Below, piece after piece: positions 10,289 through 18,071 of a stretch of DNA of 40,778 nt. The notes below the pieces were generated by a model that was not told the DNA's origin, did not search any database, and worked only from the letters and a program-made list of their open reading frames with translations. A program made the translations under genes and the position numbers. The stretch spans positions 1-40,778 of the forward strand of contig JADFQA010000029.1 in assembly GCA_022562055.1 (NCBI GenBank), in the 5' to 3' direction. This stretch comes from Acidobacteriota bacterium. GTDB taxonomy: Bacteria > Actinomycetota > Acidimicrobiia > Spongiisociales > UBA5794. Position 1 is the stretch's first letter. Each line of letters begins with the position of its first letter.

Positions 10289-10957
10289 GTGTCGGGCTCG
10301 AAACCAGGGGTACACGACGGCGAAACGATGCGCCGGTCGCTGCAAGAACCGTCTGCGTTCTGCGACGTCTACAGCCGCCACTTCCACCACATATTCGCGT
10401 ATTGCGTTGCACACGTCGGACGAACCCGTGCAGAAGATGTTGCGCAGGACGTATTCCTCGTTGCGTTTACTCATCGCGCCGCTTTCGAGTTCGACAGGGA
10501 CGACGCCCGGCCGAGGCTCTGTGGGATCGCTCGGCATCTCTGCAGTCGCCACTTCCGCAGCCGACACCCTATCCAGCTCTTGACGCGCAAGGTCCCGCCC
10601 CCCACGGTTGGCGCGTCCGACACAGCGGTCGTCGAGCGCGTGGACGCACTGCGCCTTCGAATTCCCCTCTCGGCAGCAATATCCGATCTGCCACCGTCCC
10701 TGGAGGAAACACTGATCCTGCACGCGGTGAACGACCTGGCCCACAAGGAAATCGCTGCCCTGCTCGGTATCAAGGTAGGAACCGTAAAGTCCCGACTCTC
10801 GCGAGCGAAGGCATGTATCCGCAAGTGTTGGGACAGCGAAACCCCAGAAGCGGCCCCAAGCCGAAGCGCCGCTATGGAACCCAAAACGGTTCATGTGGCA
10901 ATGCACAGTGAGTATCGCGAACGCGATACCTGGAACACAGAAGGGGAAAGCCTGTGA
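10289..10957 (+). CDS. ECF-type RNA polymerase sigma factor
   Basis: A 222-residue group 4 sigma factor. Region 2 runs through FCDVYSRHFHHIFAYCVAHVG and AEDVAQDVFLVAF (about residues 25-65); region 4 contains LPPSLEETLILHAVNDLAHKE and IAALLGIKVGTVKSRLSRAK (about 138-178). These directly recognise -10 and -35 elements. GTG 10289 is chosen because AAGGGGG lies 9 nt upstream; the longer open frame has no support. A perfect dyad lies in its last codons, and the stop overlaps a downstream GTG (GTGA). No anti-sigma gene is recognisable next to it; the genes that follow encode exported proteins, its likely targets. Confidence 0.87.
   Translation: MSGSKPGVHDGETMRRSLQEPSAFCDVYSRHFHHIFAYCVAHVGRTRAEDVAQDVFLVAFTHRAAFEFDRDDARPRLCGIARHLCSRHFRSRHPIQLLTRKVPPPTVGASDTAVVERVDALRLRIPLSAAISDLPPSLEETLILHAVNDLAHKEIAALLGIKVGTVKSRLSRAKACIRKCWDSETPEAAPSRSAAMEPKTVHVAMHSEYRERDTWNTEGESL
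10912..10929. promoter_or_regulatory. Perfect dyad at the 3' end of the sigma gene
   Basis: GTATCGCG-AA-CGCGATAC gives two perfect 8-bp arms with a 2-nt centre, ending 25 bp before the sigma stop. It may be an operator or RNA hairpin for the downstream envelope genes, or a coincidence of coding sequence. Confidence 0.4.
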
Positions 10958-11151
10958 AAACGTTTCAAGGACCTCTGCGGTTCGCGTCCTCCATCACGAC
11001 ACTTCCGAGGACCACGCCTACTAGACACGCCCTCCTTCGAGCTGCGAGTCCAATAACCCACAGTCTCGCAAGGAGGGCTCACCCAATCACACCATTCCAC
11101 CAGGGACAACGTCCCCGGTTGTCACAGCTAGGCGCAAACCGGCTTCGATAG
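10954..11151 (+). CDS. Doubtful 65-residue ORF coupled to the sigma gene
   Basis: A GTG overlaps the sigma stop by 4 nt (GTGA) with GGGGAAAG just upstream, an arrangement typical of translational coupling and of sigma/anti-sigma pairs. The predicted product is basic, rich in Thr, Arg and Pro, and has no membrane segment or zinc-binding ZAS motif, so it does not look like an anti-sigma factor. It also runs through a strong hairpin at 11029-11078, which argues that this stretch is an untranslated leader. No family recognised. Confidence 0.25.
   Translation: MKTFQGPLRFASSITTLPRTTPTRHALLRAASPITHSLARRAHPITPFHQGQRPRLSQLGANRLR
11029..11078. terminator. Long hairpin between the sigma gene and amidase
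   Basis: GCCCTCCTT (11029-11037) pairs with AAGGAGGGC (11070-11078), and GCGAG (11044-11048) with CTCGC (11065-11069), leaving a one-sided 6-nt bulge and a 16-nt loop. No T-tract follows. AAGGAGG in the right arm resembles a ribosome binding site, so it could also be an RNA switch, processing site or attenuator about 125 nt before the amidase start. Confidence 0.5.
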
Positions 11152-11203
11152 CGGAGGAGTCACATGTTCTCTCCAACGTCATCCCACCGGAAGGAGCGTC
11201 CGC

Positions 11204-11905
11204 ATGAAAACGTCGTTACTAGTCGTCGCTTTCATCGCCTCCTTTCTGATCAAAGCAGCAGCGGCGTCGGCACCTGCCGGGGCCACACAGGGAGGAACCT
11301 TCAACTATTTTCCGTCAAACGGGTGGAACACCTACAAAGTATTTCTGTCGCCGGCGTCCCATAGCGGGGCCAACACGGGTTGCAATGGGTACGTCGAGGA
11401 CGGGTTGACCACCGGTGCCGTCGACATTGCCAGGGAAGCGGCCTCGGGTTGGGGTACCGATTTACTAAACCGACACTATTATGTACGGGTCCGGTGGGGA
11501 GTTTCGGTTACCACGAAGGTCTCGGACTCGAACGCGTGGGGGGCGGATATGCATATAGCTATGCATTCGAACGCGCAAGCGCAGAACTGTGGTGCAGGGA
11601 CGTCCTACGGCGGCACTTCGGTGATCTACCAATACAACTCGCAGAAGTCCCTAGCGGCCCAGTTCAAAACTCGAATTGGGCCGCCAAGTCCCGGCACCAA
11701 CGACAAGGCATGTCATACGCCCACATGTTCCCAGTACAACTCGCTCCACGAGCTCACTGCTACGAACGCCAAAGCTGCGTATCTAGAAATGGAGTATCAC
11801 ACGTACCAGCTTGGTGTCGATTGGCTTCTGAATAGGACATGGCAATGGCGCATCGGATGGGCGGTAGACAAATACTGGGGATACCCGAGGAACCTGATCT
11901 ATTGA
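11204..11905 (+). CDS. Secreted N-acetylmuramoyl-L-alanine amidase, Amidase_3-like
   Basis: A 233-residue exported zinc hydrolase predicted to cut the amide bond between muramic acid and the stem peptide. Signal peptide: MKTSLLVVAFIASFLIKAAA with cleavage near residues 20-25. Likely zinc ligands are His53 (ASHSG), Glu65 (YVED) and His121 in HIAMHSNA; Glu195 in YLEMEYHT is the likely catalytic acid. The usual GHGG motif is altered to SHSG, so it is a divergent member. RBS AAGGAG precedes ATG 11204. Six cysteine-containing loops are not seen, but four Cys (60, 129, 170, 175) could form disulfides. First exported gene after the ECF sigma factor. Confidence 0.72.
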   Translation: MKTSLLVVAFIASFLIKAAAASAPAGATQGGTFNYFPSNGWNTYKVFLSPASHSGANTGCNGYVEDGLTTGAVDIAREAASGWGTDLLNRHYYVRVRWGVSVTTKVSDSNAWGADMHIAMHSNAQAQNCGAGTSYGGTSVIYQYNSQKSLAAQFKTRIGPPSPGTNDKACHTPTCSQYNSLHELTATNAKAAYLEMEYHTYQLGVDWLLNRTWQWRIGWAVDKYWGYPRNLIY

Positions 11906-11952
11906 CAGGTGTTCCTGGCTTTTCTGATCACCCTCGAGAAAGGAATTTTGTT

Positions 11953-12834
11953 ATGAACCATTTTGGAAAGTATTTGGCCGTAATAGGCGTCCTAACGGTC
12001 GGCCTCTTGTCTGGTGTCGCAGCGACGTCTACTCAGGCGGTGGCGGAACTACCTCGCCCGATGGACGCGTATGTGGGATTTCGACACAACCCAGAGCTTG
12101 AGATAGCGATATTCAACAACGAAGAGACCCGCCGCCAGGCGAGCATCCAGGAGTGCATGCAGCGGCTCGGATTGGAGTACGAAGTGGTTCCGGCGGACTT
12201 CAATACGTTCGCATCGAACAACCAAGACGCGAGGTTCTATGGACTTGTGGACCCCCTCAGCCGCCGAAATCAGGAAAGGGTGATTGAAATCCAAGAGGAT
12301 CCGAACATTGTCTACGCCCGATCCCTCGGCGGAGTCGATGAGAGTAGCTATTTCGAGGCATTGTTTGGAGAGGGCTGGGAATCTGAAGATCCGGACACCG
12401 ACGCCTATAACGCAAGCTGCACAGGCGAAGCGTACCTTACGATCCCGGGATTGAGCGCAGAGGTGACCGAACTGAGGGCGGCATACGATGAAGGATTACG
12501 CTCCGAGTTCGAAACGAACGAAGAGGTCCGGTCCGCGGTGACGGGATGGGTGAGTTGCGTTGGAGCTGCAGGAGTGTCGGCTGCCGAACCCGGCGACATG
12601 ATGGCCCTGGTTGATGACGCGGTCTCGGCGGCCCAGCTTGACGATGGAATGATCGATCGGGATGAGATCAACCAGCTGTCCGACCTCGAGGAAAGACTTT
12701 TCGCAATCGACCAGAACTGCAATAGGGACCTCAGGGTCGCAAGCGCCGATGCAATTACCAGATTCGAGAGGGCGTTTATCGCCTCCAACGCCGCGGACCT
12801 GGAAACCTACCGGGCCGAAAAGTGGCAGCGTTAG
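11953..12834 (+). CDS. Secreted protein of unknown function
   Basis: A 293-residue exported protein. The N-terminus has one lysine, a hydrophobic stretch (YLAVIGVLTVGLLSGVAA) and a likely cleavage after TQAVA near residue 31. The mature part is acidic and helix-prone, with four cysteines (Cys68 in IQECMQRLG, then NASCTGEA, WVSCVGAAG and QNCNRDL) that could make two disulfides outside the cell. RBS AAAGGA precedes ATG 11953; the open frame extends into the amidase gene but that start has no signal peptide. No family recognised. Position suggests co-expression with the amidase and lipoprotein. Confidence 0.75.
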   Translation: MNHFGKYLAVIGVLTVGLLSGVAATSTQAVAELPRPMDAYVGFRHNPELEIAIFNNEETRRQASIQECMQRLGLEYEVVPADFNTFASNNQDARFYGLVDPLSRRNQERVIEIQEDPNIVYARSLGGVDESSYFEALFGEGWESEDPDTDAYNASCTGEAYLTIPGLSAEVTELRAAYDEGLRSEFETNEEVRSAVTGWVSCVGAAGVSAAEPGDMMALVDDAVSAAQLDDGMIDRDEINQLSDLEERLFAIDQNCNRDLRVASADAITRFERAFIASNAADLETYRAEKWQR

Positions 12835-13496
12835 CCGTGCAGTTCCGATGGGTGTTGTTGGCGTTCAGTGCGGGGATCGTATTGGCAGCATGTTCCGACA
12901 CGCCGTCGGTGTCCACGTCGCTGGGAGTAGTCGAAACGACTGCTGTTCCGACGGCGACGACAGCAACGTCACCTGTCACGAATACTACATCCCCGCCAAT
13001 CGCGACAACTTCGGCGCCGACCGTGACGACCACAACTTTGCCACCGCCTGTGACGTCCACGACGATCGACTACGTGGCACGGGCTGACCTTATCCGCAGG
13101 TTGGATGCGATCACTGGACTTGTCCCCGATTTAGAGGGGGTCGAGTCCTATGGCTGGGATCCGTCCCACGGCGCTCCGTACTCCTCAATTGCGTACGACC
13201 GCGACAATCAGATCTATTCGATTTCTGCGTTCACTTCCACTACCGAGACGAATGGCTACCGCCAGGTTCTGGGCCTCAGGGTGCAAGTGCCTGAGATCGT
13301 TGAACACATCGATCTCGGGGGTCACGAGGTTGCGTTCTTCAGTCTGCAGCATGGTGAGGGCGACCCAGTCGTGCAGTATGCCCTCGCCTACAACATATGC
13401 GGTATGTATAACGTGTGGGGCACGACCTTCGCGTCTGATCCAGGGCAGATGCTGGACGATTTGGCGGATGTTCTCAACAGGATCGACTGCGGCTGA
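12822..13496 (+). CDS. Thr-rich lipoprotein of unknown function
   Basis: A 224-residue lipoprotein whose GTG start lies inside the end of the preceding gene (13-nt overlap), so translation is coupled. The signal has a lipobox LAAC at residues 21-24, with Cys24 as the lipid-anchored residue. Residues 25-80 are a Thr/Ser/Pro-rich linker, probably extended across the wall and possibly glycosylated. The C-terminal globular domain (about 81-224, from DYVARADLIRRLD to VLNRIDCG) is not recognised; it has two Cys. Likely anchored on the outer face of the membrane, in the same operon as the amidase. Confidence 0.78.
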   Translation: MAALAVQFRWVLLAFSAGIVLAACSDTPSVSTSLGVVETTAVPTATTATSPVTNTTSPPIATTSAPTVTTTTLPPPVTSTTIDYVARADLIRRLDAITGLVPDLEGVESYGWDPSHGAPYSSIAYDRDNQIYSISAFTSTTETNGYRQVLGLRVQVPEIVEHIDLGGHEVAFFSLQHGEGDPVVQYALAYNICGMYNVWGTTFASDPGQMLDDLADVLNRIDCG

Positions 13497-13520
13497 GCCG
13501 AGGAGTTAGATGTGACAGCC

Positions 13521-13540
13521 GACAGCGACGTTGCTGTCGT
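13521..13540. terminator. Short hairpin after the lipoprotein gene
   Basis: CGACAGC (13521-13527) and GCTGTCG (13534-13540) make a perfect 7-bp stem with a 6-nt loop, 25 bp after the lipoprotein stop. No T-tract. Confidence 0.4.
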
Positions 13541-13552
13541 GGAGGGGTCAGA

Positions 13553-13966
13553 ATGAGTAAGCACGGTTGGGTGCGGTGGCGCCGTTGCGGTTGACCGACG
13601 GGCAAGAGACTGCTGCTTTCGCCAGCAAGAAGACGATCGCGCATATGGATCAGAAGAATTTGTACGGGTATGGGGCTCTGGTCGCCAACGGCCTCGCCAT
13701 AATCGTATACCTCGTCACGGTCACCCGAGAAGAGGAACGCTCCACACTCTTGAGGTCGCCCGTAGATAGCGGCGGCGTCCGGTATCATCGGTCTCAGTGC
13801 AATTGGTGCTTCGGCCCGAAGCATCGACACGCGTCCTCAGGCTTTCGTGACTTCGACTGTGCTCGCCGCCGTGACGGGGCTGCTGGGCATATTGAGCTTC
13901 GGTTTCATACTCCTTGGACCGGGCGAACTGACCGATCTTGCATTCCGAGAGGTCATTCAGGTCTAG
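13553..13966 (+). pseudogene. Broken small membrane protein gene
   Basis: GGAGGGG precedes ATG 13553, but that frame stops after 13 codons. Coding character continues in the next frame with a membrane segment YGYGALVANGLAIIVYLVTV (about 13660-13720), then returns to the first frame between about 13745 and 13785 with ASGIIGLSAIGASARS and a second hydrophobic stretch VTGLLGILSFGFILLG, ending at TAG 13964-13966. Two frameshifts are therefore needed to read one protein of about 137 residues. It may be the decayed last gene of the envelope operon or a victim of base errors. No family recognised. Confidence 0.5.
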
Positions 13967-13997
13967 ACCGTCAACCGAGCCGCGACCGGTGGGGTCC

Positions 13998-14040
13998 CCG
14001 GTGACGCTCCCGCAGAGTCGCGATATTCACCGTCTCATAG
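13998..14040 (+). pseudogene. Remnant of a tetR 3' end
   Basis: CGCAGAGTCGCGATATTCAC and what follows would encode RRVAIFTVS-stop, against RRVATFTVS-stop at the end of the intact TetR gene at 10121. Similarity also covers about 10 bp upstream (with one inserted base) and continues about 25 bp beyond the stop codon in both copies, to 10145 and 14066, where both reach TTGGCGTC. The rest of the gene is gone. This implies an old duplication or recombination involving the tetR 3' end. Confidence 0.55.
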
Positions 14041-14069
14041 ACGACCTCTTCCCTTGTGTTGGCGTCGTG

Positions 14070-14831
14070 CTACTTCGGCGCCATCCGGATGGCGCCGTCC
14101 ATACGAACCGTCTCACCATTCATGTAGGAATGCGTTACCAACACGTGCACCAGCTCGGCAAACTCATCGGGTCTCCCGAGGCGCTTTGGATGTGGGACCG
14201 ACTCTCCGAGCGAAATTCGGGCCGGCTCGGGCAAGGCCGCTAGTAGTGGAGTGTCGATGAGCCCTGGCGCAATGGTGTTCACGCGGATACCAACGGAGCT
14301 GAGGTCTCGAGCGACCGGAAGTGTCAGTCCCACGATTCCGCCCTTTGACGCCGAGTACGCCGCCTGCCCGATCTGGCCGTCGTATGCCGCAACCGACGCG
14401 GTGTTGACGATCGCTCCCCGCTCGTTGTCGGCCGCGGGTTCGTTACGCGCCATGGCGACCGCTGCCAGCCGGATGCAGTTGAAGGTCCCGACAAGGTTGA
14501 TCGCGATCACTTTGCGGAAGTAACCAAGGTCGTGCGGCGTGCCATCACGGTTAACAGTCCTCGCAACAGCACCGATGCCGGCGCAGTTGACGAGGACCCT
14601 CAGGTCTCCCATCTCGACTGCAATGTCGATAGCGCTCTGCACCTCGTCCGCATCTGTCACATCAGCATGCACAAACGCTCCCCCAACCTCCTCCGCAACC
14701 GTCTCTCCGAATTCGTCCTGCATATCAATGATGACGACCTGCATCCCCGCAGCCGAAAGCCTGCGCACCGTTGCAGCCCCCAGACCAGACGCTCCGCCGG
14801 TAACAATCGCTGATGACCCCTGAATGTCCAC
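14070..14831 (-). CDS. Short-chain dehydrogenase, 3-hydroxyacyl-CoA dehydrogenase type 2-like
   Basis: A 253-residue NAD(H)-dependent SDR. Seen: the dinucleotide motif TGGASGLG near residue 12, NCAG (about 90), an active-site serine in [10 protein letters not shown] and the catalytic Tyr/Lys in YSASKGG. The segment around [20 protein letters not shown] and the C-terminal [16 protein letters not shown] closely follow 17beta-HSD10/3-hydroxyacyl-CoA dehydrogenase type 2. Start GTG 14831 has AGGAG 7 nt upstream; the upstream frame to 14909 lacks support. Likely a beta-oxidation enzyme, though SDR substrate assignments are often wrong. A perfect 20-bp palindrome (14077-14096) lies in its last codons. 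Confidence 0.85.
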   Translation of the reverse strand: MDIQGSSAIVTGGASGLGAATVRRLSAAGMQVVIIDMQDEFGETVAEEVGGAFVHADVTDADEVQSAIDIAVEMGDLRVLVNCAGIGAVARTVNRDGTPHDLGYFRKVIAINLVGTFNCIRLAAVAMARNEPAADNERGAIVNTASVAAYDGQIGQAAYSASKGGIVGLTLPVARDLSSVGIRVNTIAPGLIDTPLLAALPEPARISLGESVPHPKRLGRPDEFAELVHVLVTHSYMNGETVRMDGAIRMAPK

Positions 14832-14952
14832 TCGTTCTCCTGACTTCGTAGTTCGATTACGAAAATAGACAGTACCGAGGCACCCGTGCCTCGTGCGACC
14901 CGGGCGCAACGCGAGTCACGCCCATCATGTCGCTCGGTCTTCCAGCATCGGA

Positions 14953-14958
14953 TACAGT
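14953..14958 (+). promoter_or_regulatory. -10 box for leaderless LLM gene
   Basis: TACAGT followed by exactly 7 nt and the ATG at 14966. This decides the start: an upstream in-frame ATG at 14927 would not be on this transcript. Confidence 0.5.
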
Positions 14959-14965
14959 TGGCTCC

Positions 14966-15900
14966 ATGGCAAAACGATCACACCGTCTTGAGTATGGGCT
15001 CCAAACATCGGGGACCTACGAAGAGCTCCTTCGCGCTGCCCTGTGGGCGGAGGAACGCGGCCTCGTTGCGTTTGCGGTCCCCGACCACTACCTCATGTCG
15101 CTGAATGCCGACGCTGAAGCTCCCGCATTCGACGGCCTCGTTCAGCTTGCAGGGTTGGCTCGCGAAACCACAACGATCGAGCTGTCGATACTCGTGTCGC
15201 CGATCACATTCCGCCACCCTCTGTGCTGTACAAAACCGCGGTGACAATCAGCGACATGTCGGGTGGCCGTTTCAAGTTGGGCATCGGCACCGGATGGCTC
15301 GACCGAGAACATGAGATTTACGGGATCCCCTATCCAGAGATGACCGAACGTTTTGCGCGTCTCGAAGACGCCCTTGCCTACATTTCCGCTGCGCTCGCAA
15401 ACAGAGCGCACGACGGCAAGTTCTACTCGCTCGAAGCGTTCAACCATCTGCCGCAGCCAGCTGGCGGAATCCCGCTGCTGATCGGTGGCATGGGAGCGGT
15501 GAAAACGCCGCGGCTTGCGGGGACGTACGCCGCAGAGTTCAACTGCTACCCCGGGTCGCCCGAAGCGTTCCGGGCAAAGATCGCGGTCGCCTGCAAAGCC
15601 GCGGCTGCCGCCGGAAGATTGCCCGACGACATGATGATATCGACGTCCGGTGCGGTGATCGCTGCCCAGACCCAGCCCGAATATGACGAACTGCTTGCAT
15701 CCGAGGCCGCCAAGGCCGGGATCACAACCGATGAACTCGAGGCGCACTTGACGGTGCGCAACACGCCGCGAGGCACGTTCCAACAGATTCGTCACCAACT
15801 CGGCACCTTCGCCGACGCTGGCGTCACCCGCTTCTATTTGCAGACGGGCAACAAGAACCTGGACGAAGTTGGCGAACTCCTCGACGCGATCGCTATCTGA
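14966..15900 (+). pseudogene. LLM-class F420-dependent oxidoreductase, one frameshift
   Basis: Bacterial-luciferase-like TIM-barrel flavoprotein of the type that uses coenzyme F420 or FMN. Residues from MAKRSHRLEYGLQTSGTYEE through LSILVSPITFRHP end at 15220; the protein then continues one frame over with VLYKTAVTISDMSGGRFKLG and GIGTGWLDREHEIYGIP. A two-base codon at 15221-15222 shows that one base is missing. Read through, the product is about 311 residues, a normal length, and everything else is intact, so a base error or a very recent mutation is likely. Leaderless -10 box TACAGT supports ATG 14966. Confidence 0.8.
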
Positions 15901-15958
15901 CGCGACACGCTGCGAGCGATCAATGCTCCCGTCGCACGCAAACCCGACGTGAGTGTCT

Positions 15959-18013
15959 CTACTCGAAGAGGGCGCTAACCACGTCAGCCACGGGATCCAC
16001 GCCTGGGGTAGCTGCCAAAACATCCTGATCAGCACCGGATGGAACCGCGGCAACGTGTTTCACGAGATGGTCGGTGCCATCTAGGAAGCGGCTCGGCTGG
16101 GCGTAGGTATGCGACGAGTCGGTACCAAAACGCTTGAAGTAGAAGCGCTGCGGGTAGAGGACGTGAAGGTTGTTCTTGGCTCTTGTGAGGGCGACGTAGA
16201 ACAGCCGCCTCTCCTCCTCTAGGCCGTCAGCGTCACCTAGAGCAAGATCGGACGGGAGGTTGCCGTCGGCTGCGTGCATGATGTACACCGAGTCCCACTC
16301 GCCACCTTTGGCAGAGTGGATCGTGCTGAGGATCAGGTAGTCGTCGTCAAGGTGAGGGTCGCTGACCTGAGACGTCGAGTCGGGTGGTTCTAGGGTGAGC
16401 TCTGCAATGAATTGACTGCGGCGCGTGTACTCGGTCGACAAGGCATGAAGCTGATCCAGATCGCCGAGGCGGACCGCAACGTTGTCATAACGCTCGGTCA
16501 AGAGGTCCGCAAGCACATCACCGAGGTACTCGATTTGGACCGGTACCGGCGGTTCGACACCATCCCCGGTGGCCTTCTCGAACGCGTCCGCAAGCCGACT
16601 CATCCAGCTGCGCGCCTCGCCGGTCACCAGAAAATCACCTCGACAGAACGCTGTCAACGGCCCTGTCGCATCCTCCTCAGCGCTCGCGGTGACCGCTTCG
16701 AGTACACGTGCGGCTGTCTTGGGGCCTACCCCGGGGATCATTTCAAGGACACGGTGCCATGCGAGTTCGTCCCTGGGGTTGTCAAGGATGCGCAGCATTG
16801 CAACGAGGTCCTTGACGTGCGCCGCCTCGATGAACTTCAGCCCGCCATATTTCACGAAGGGGATGTTGCGCCGAGCGAGTTCGATCTCGAGCCCGTCAGC
16901 GTGGTGACCAGAGCGAAAGAGGACCGCCTGGTCGTGTAGTGCAATGCCGGCTTCGCGACGCTCGAGAATCATGTCGCAAATGACGTCGGCTTGGGTGGCC
17001 TCGTCGATGCAGGTGTGAACGGTCGGCTTTACAGAATCTTGGCGGGCGGACCACAGAGTCTTCGGCACGATGTCTTTCGCATGAGTCATGACGTGGTTGG
17101 CGAGATCGAGAATCTGCGGTGTTGACCGATAGTTCTGTTCCAGCTTCACTGTCACCACCGAACGAAACCGTTGGTCAAACAGCAACAGGTTGTCAGCGCT
17201 CGCGGCCCGAAATCCGTAGATAGCTTGCGCGTCGTCGCCGACGACGGTGAGCGCCCCATCAGCACCAACCAACGCTTCAAGAATGTCTACCTGCACCGCG
17301 TTTGTGTCTTGGTACTCATCGACGAGAACGTGGTCGAACATCGACCGCACCGTGCCCCCAATCGGCGAGGTCAAAAGCCCGCGTAGGTAGAGCAAGAGGT
17401 CGTCGTAGTCGACAGTGTTGTTGGCCTTCTTACGCTCGGTGTACCGACGCACGATGTCTTTGATGGCGTCAATGTGATCGAGACACCACGGAAAACGCTC
17501 TTCCACGGTGTCCGCGACGGCTACCTGGGCGTTGATGACGCGCGAGTAGATGGATGCAATTGTGACTTTCTGCGGAAAACGTTTGCGACCAACGGCCGCC
17601 CCGCTCTCCGTTCTCACGATGCCAAATAGATCAGCAACGTCACCTTGGTCAAGAACCGTAAAACCGGGGACCAGGCCTAAGGATTCTCCGAATTCGCGGA
17701 GAAGCCGGTTAGCAATGGAGTGGAATGTGCCACCCCACACTGAAGCAATGGTTCTGTCGGCGGTGAGCCCAGATGCTCGCCGCAGCATTTCCGCAGACGC
17801 CCGCCGGGTGAACGTCAGCAGCATGATGCGTTCGGCCGGGACGCCCGATTCGATTAACCAGGCAACGCGAGCGGCCAAGGTCCGTGTCTTCCCTGACCCA
17901 GCGCCAGCAACAATCCGCAATGGGGTATTCGCAGGGTAAGTGGCGGCACGACGTTGATCTTCATTCAGTTCGTCAAGCCAACCTGAAGCGCTTTCCAACC
18001 GAGATGCGAACAT
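15959..18013 (-). CDS. UvrD/PcrA-type superfamily 1 DNA helicase
   Basis: A 684-residue 3'-5' DNA helicase. Motifs in order: Q-motif region LNEDQRRAA, Walker A AGAGSGKT, LLTFTRRASAEM, Walker B LVDEYQDTN, VGDDAQAIYGFRAA, LEQNYRST, STIHSAKGGEWDSVYI and LFYVALTRAKNNLHVLYP. All seven SF1 motifs are intact. Start ATG 18013 is set by TACTAT seven nt upstream (leaderless); the frame to 18139 would overlap the thioesterase gene. Mycobacterial UvrD2 is a near relative in layout, but the HRDC and tetracysteine C-terminus are not seen. Role in repair or replication restart inferred. Confidence 0.92.
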   Translation of the reverse strand: MFASRLESASGWLDELNEDQRRAATYPANTPLRIVAGAGSGKTRTLAARVAWLIESGVPAERIMLLTFTRRASAEMLRRASGLTADRTIASVWGGTFHSIANRLLREFGESLGLVPGFTVLDQGDVADLFGIVRTESGAAVGRKRFPQKVTIASIYSRVINAQVAVADTVEERFPWCLDHIDAIKDIVRRYTERKKANNTVDYDDLLLYLRGLLTSPIGGTVRSMFDHVLVDEYQDTNAVQVDILEALVGADGALTVVGDDAQAIYGFRAASADNLLLFDQRFRSVVTVKLEQNYRSTPQILDLANHVMTHAKDIVPKTLWSARQDSVKPTVHTCIDEATQADVICDMILERREAGIALHDQAVLFRSGHHADGLEIELARRNIPFVKYGGLKFIEAAHVKDLVAMLRILDNPRDELAWHRVLEMIPGVGPKTAARVLEAVTASAEEDATGPLTAFCRGDFLVTGEARSWMSRLADAFEKATGDGVEPPVPVQIEYLGDVLADLLTERYDNVAVRLGDLDQLHALSTEYTRRSQFIAELTLEPPDSTSQVSDPHLDDDYLILSTIHSAKGGEWDSVYIMHAADGNLPSDLALGDADGLEEERRLFYVALTRAKNNLHVLYPQRFYFKRFGTDSSHTYAQPSRFLDGTDHLVKHVAAVPSGADQDVLAATPGVDPVADVVSALFE

Positions 18014-18020
18014 GTGTTCG

Positions 18021-18026
18021 ATAGTA
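18021..18026 (-). promoter_or_regulatory. -10 box for leaderless helicase transcript
   Basis: TACTAT on the minus strand, 7 nt before ATG 18013. Best match to TAnnnT in the window. Confidence 0.55.
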
Positions 18027-18071
18027 CCACGAGGTTCCGCCGTGTCCACAAGACGAGGCGAAAACGTCCCG

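Noticed and set aside
13474-13830. Minus-strand open frame of 118 codons
   Set aside because: Opposes the hydrophobic plus-strand frames with a good RBS; product has no coherent fold features.
14077-14096. Perfect 20-bp palindrome in the last codons of the SDR gene
   Set aside because: It is fully explained by codons for GAIRMAP and has no promoter or other element around it; probably chance.
16412-16939. Plus-strand open frame of 175 codons
   Set aside because: It is the antisense shadow of the UvrD-type helicase, whose motifs are all intact on the minus strand.
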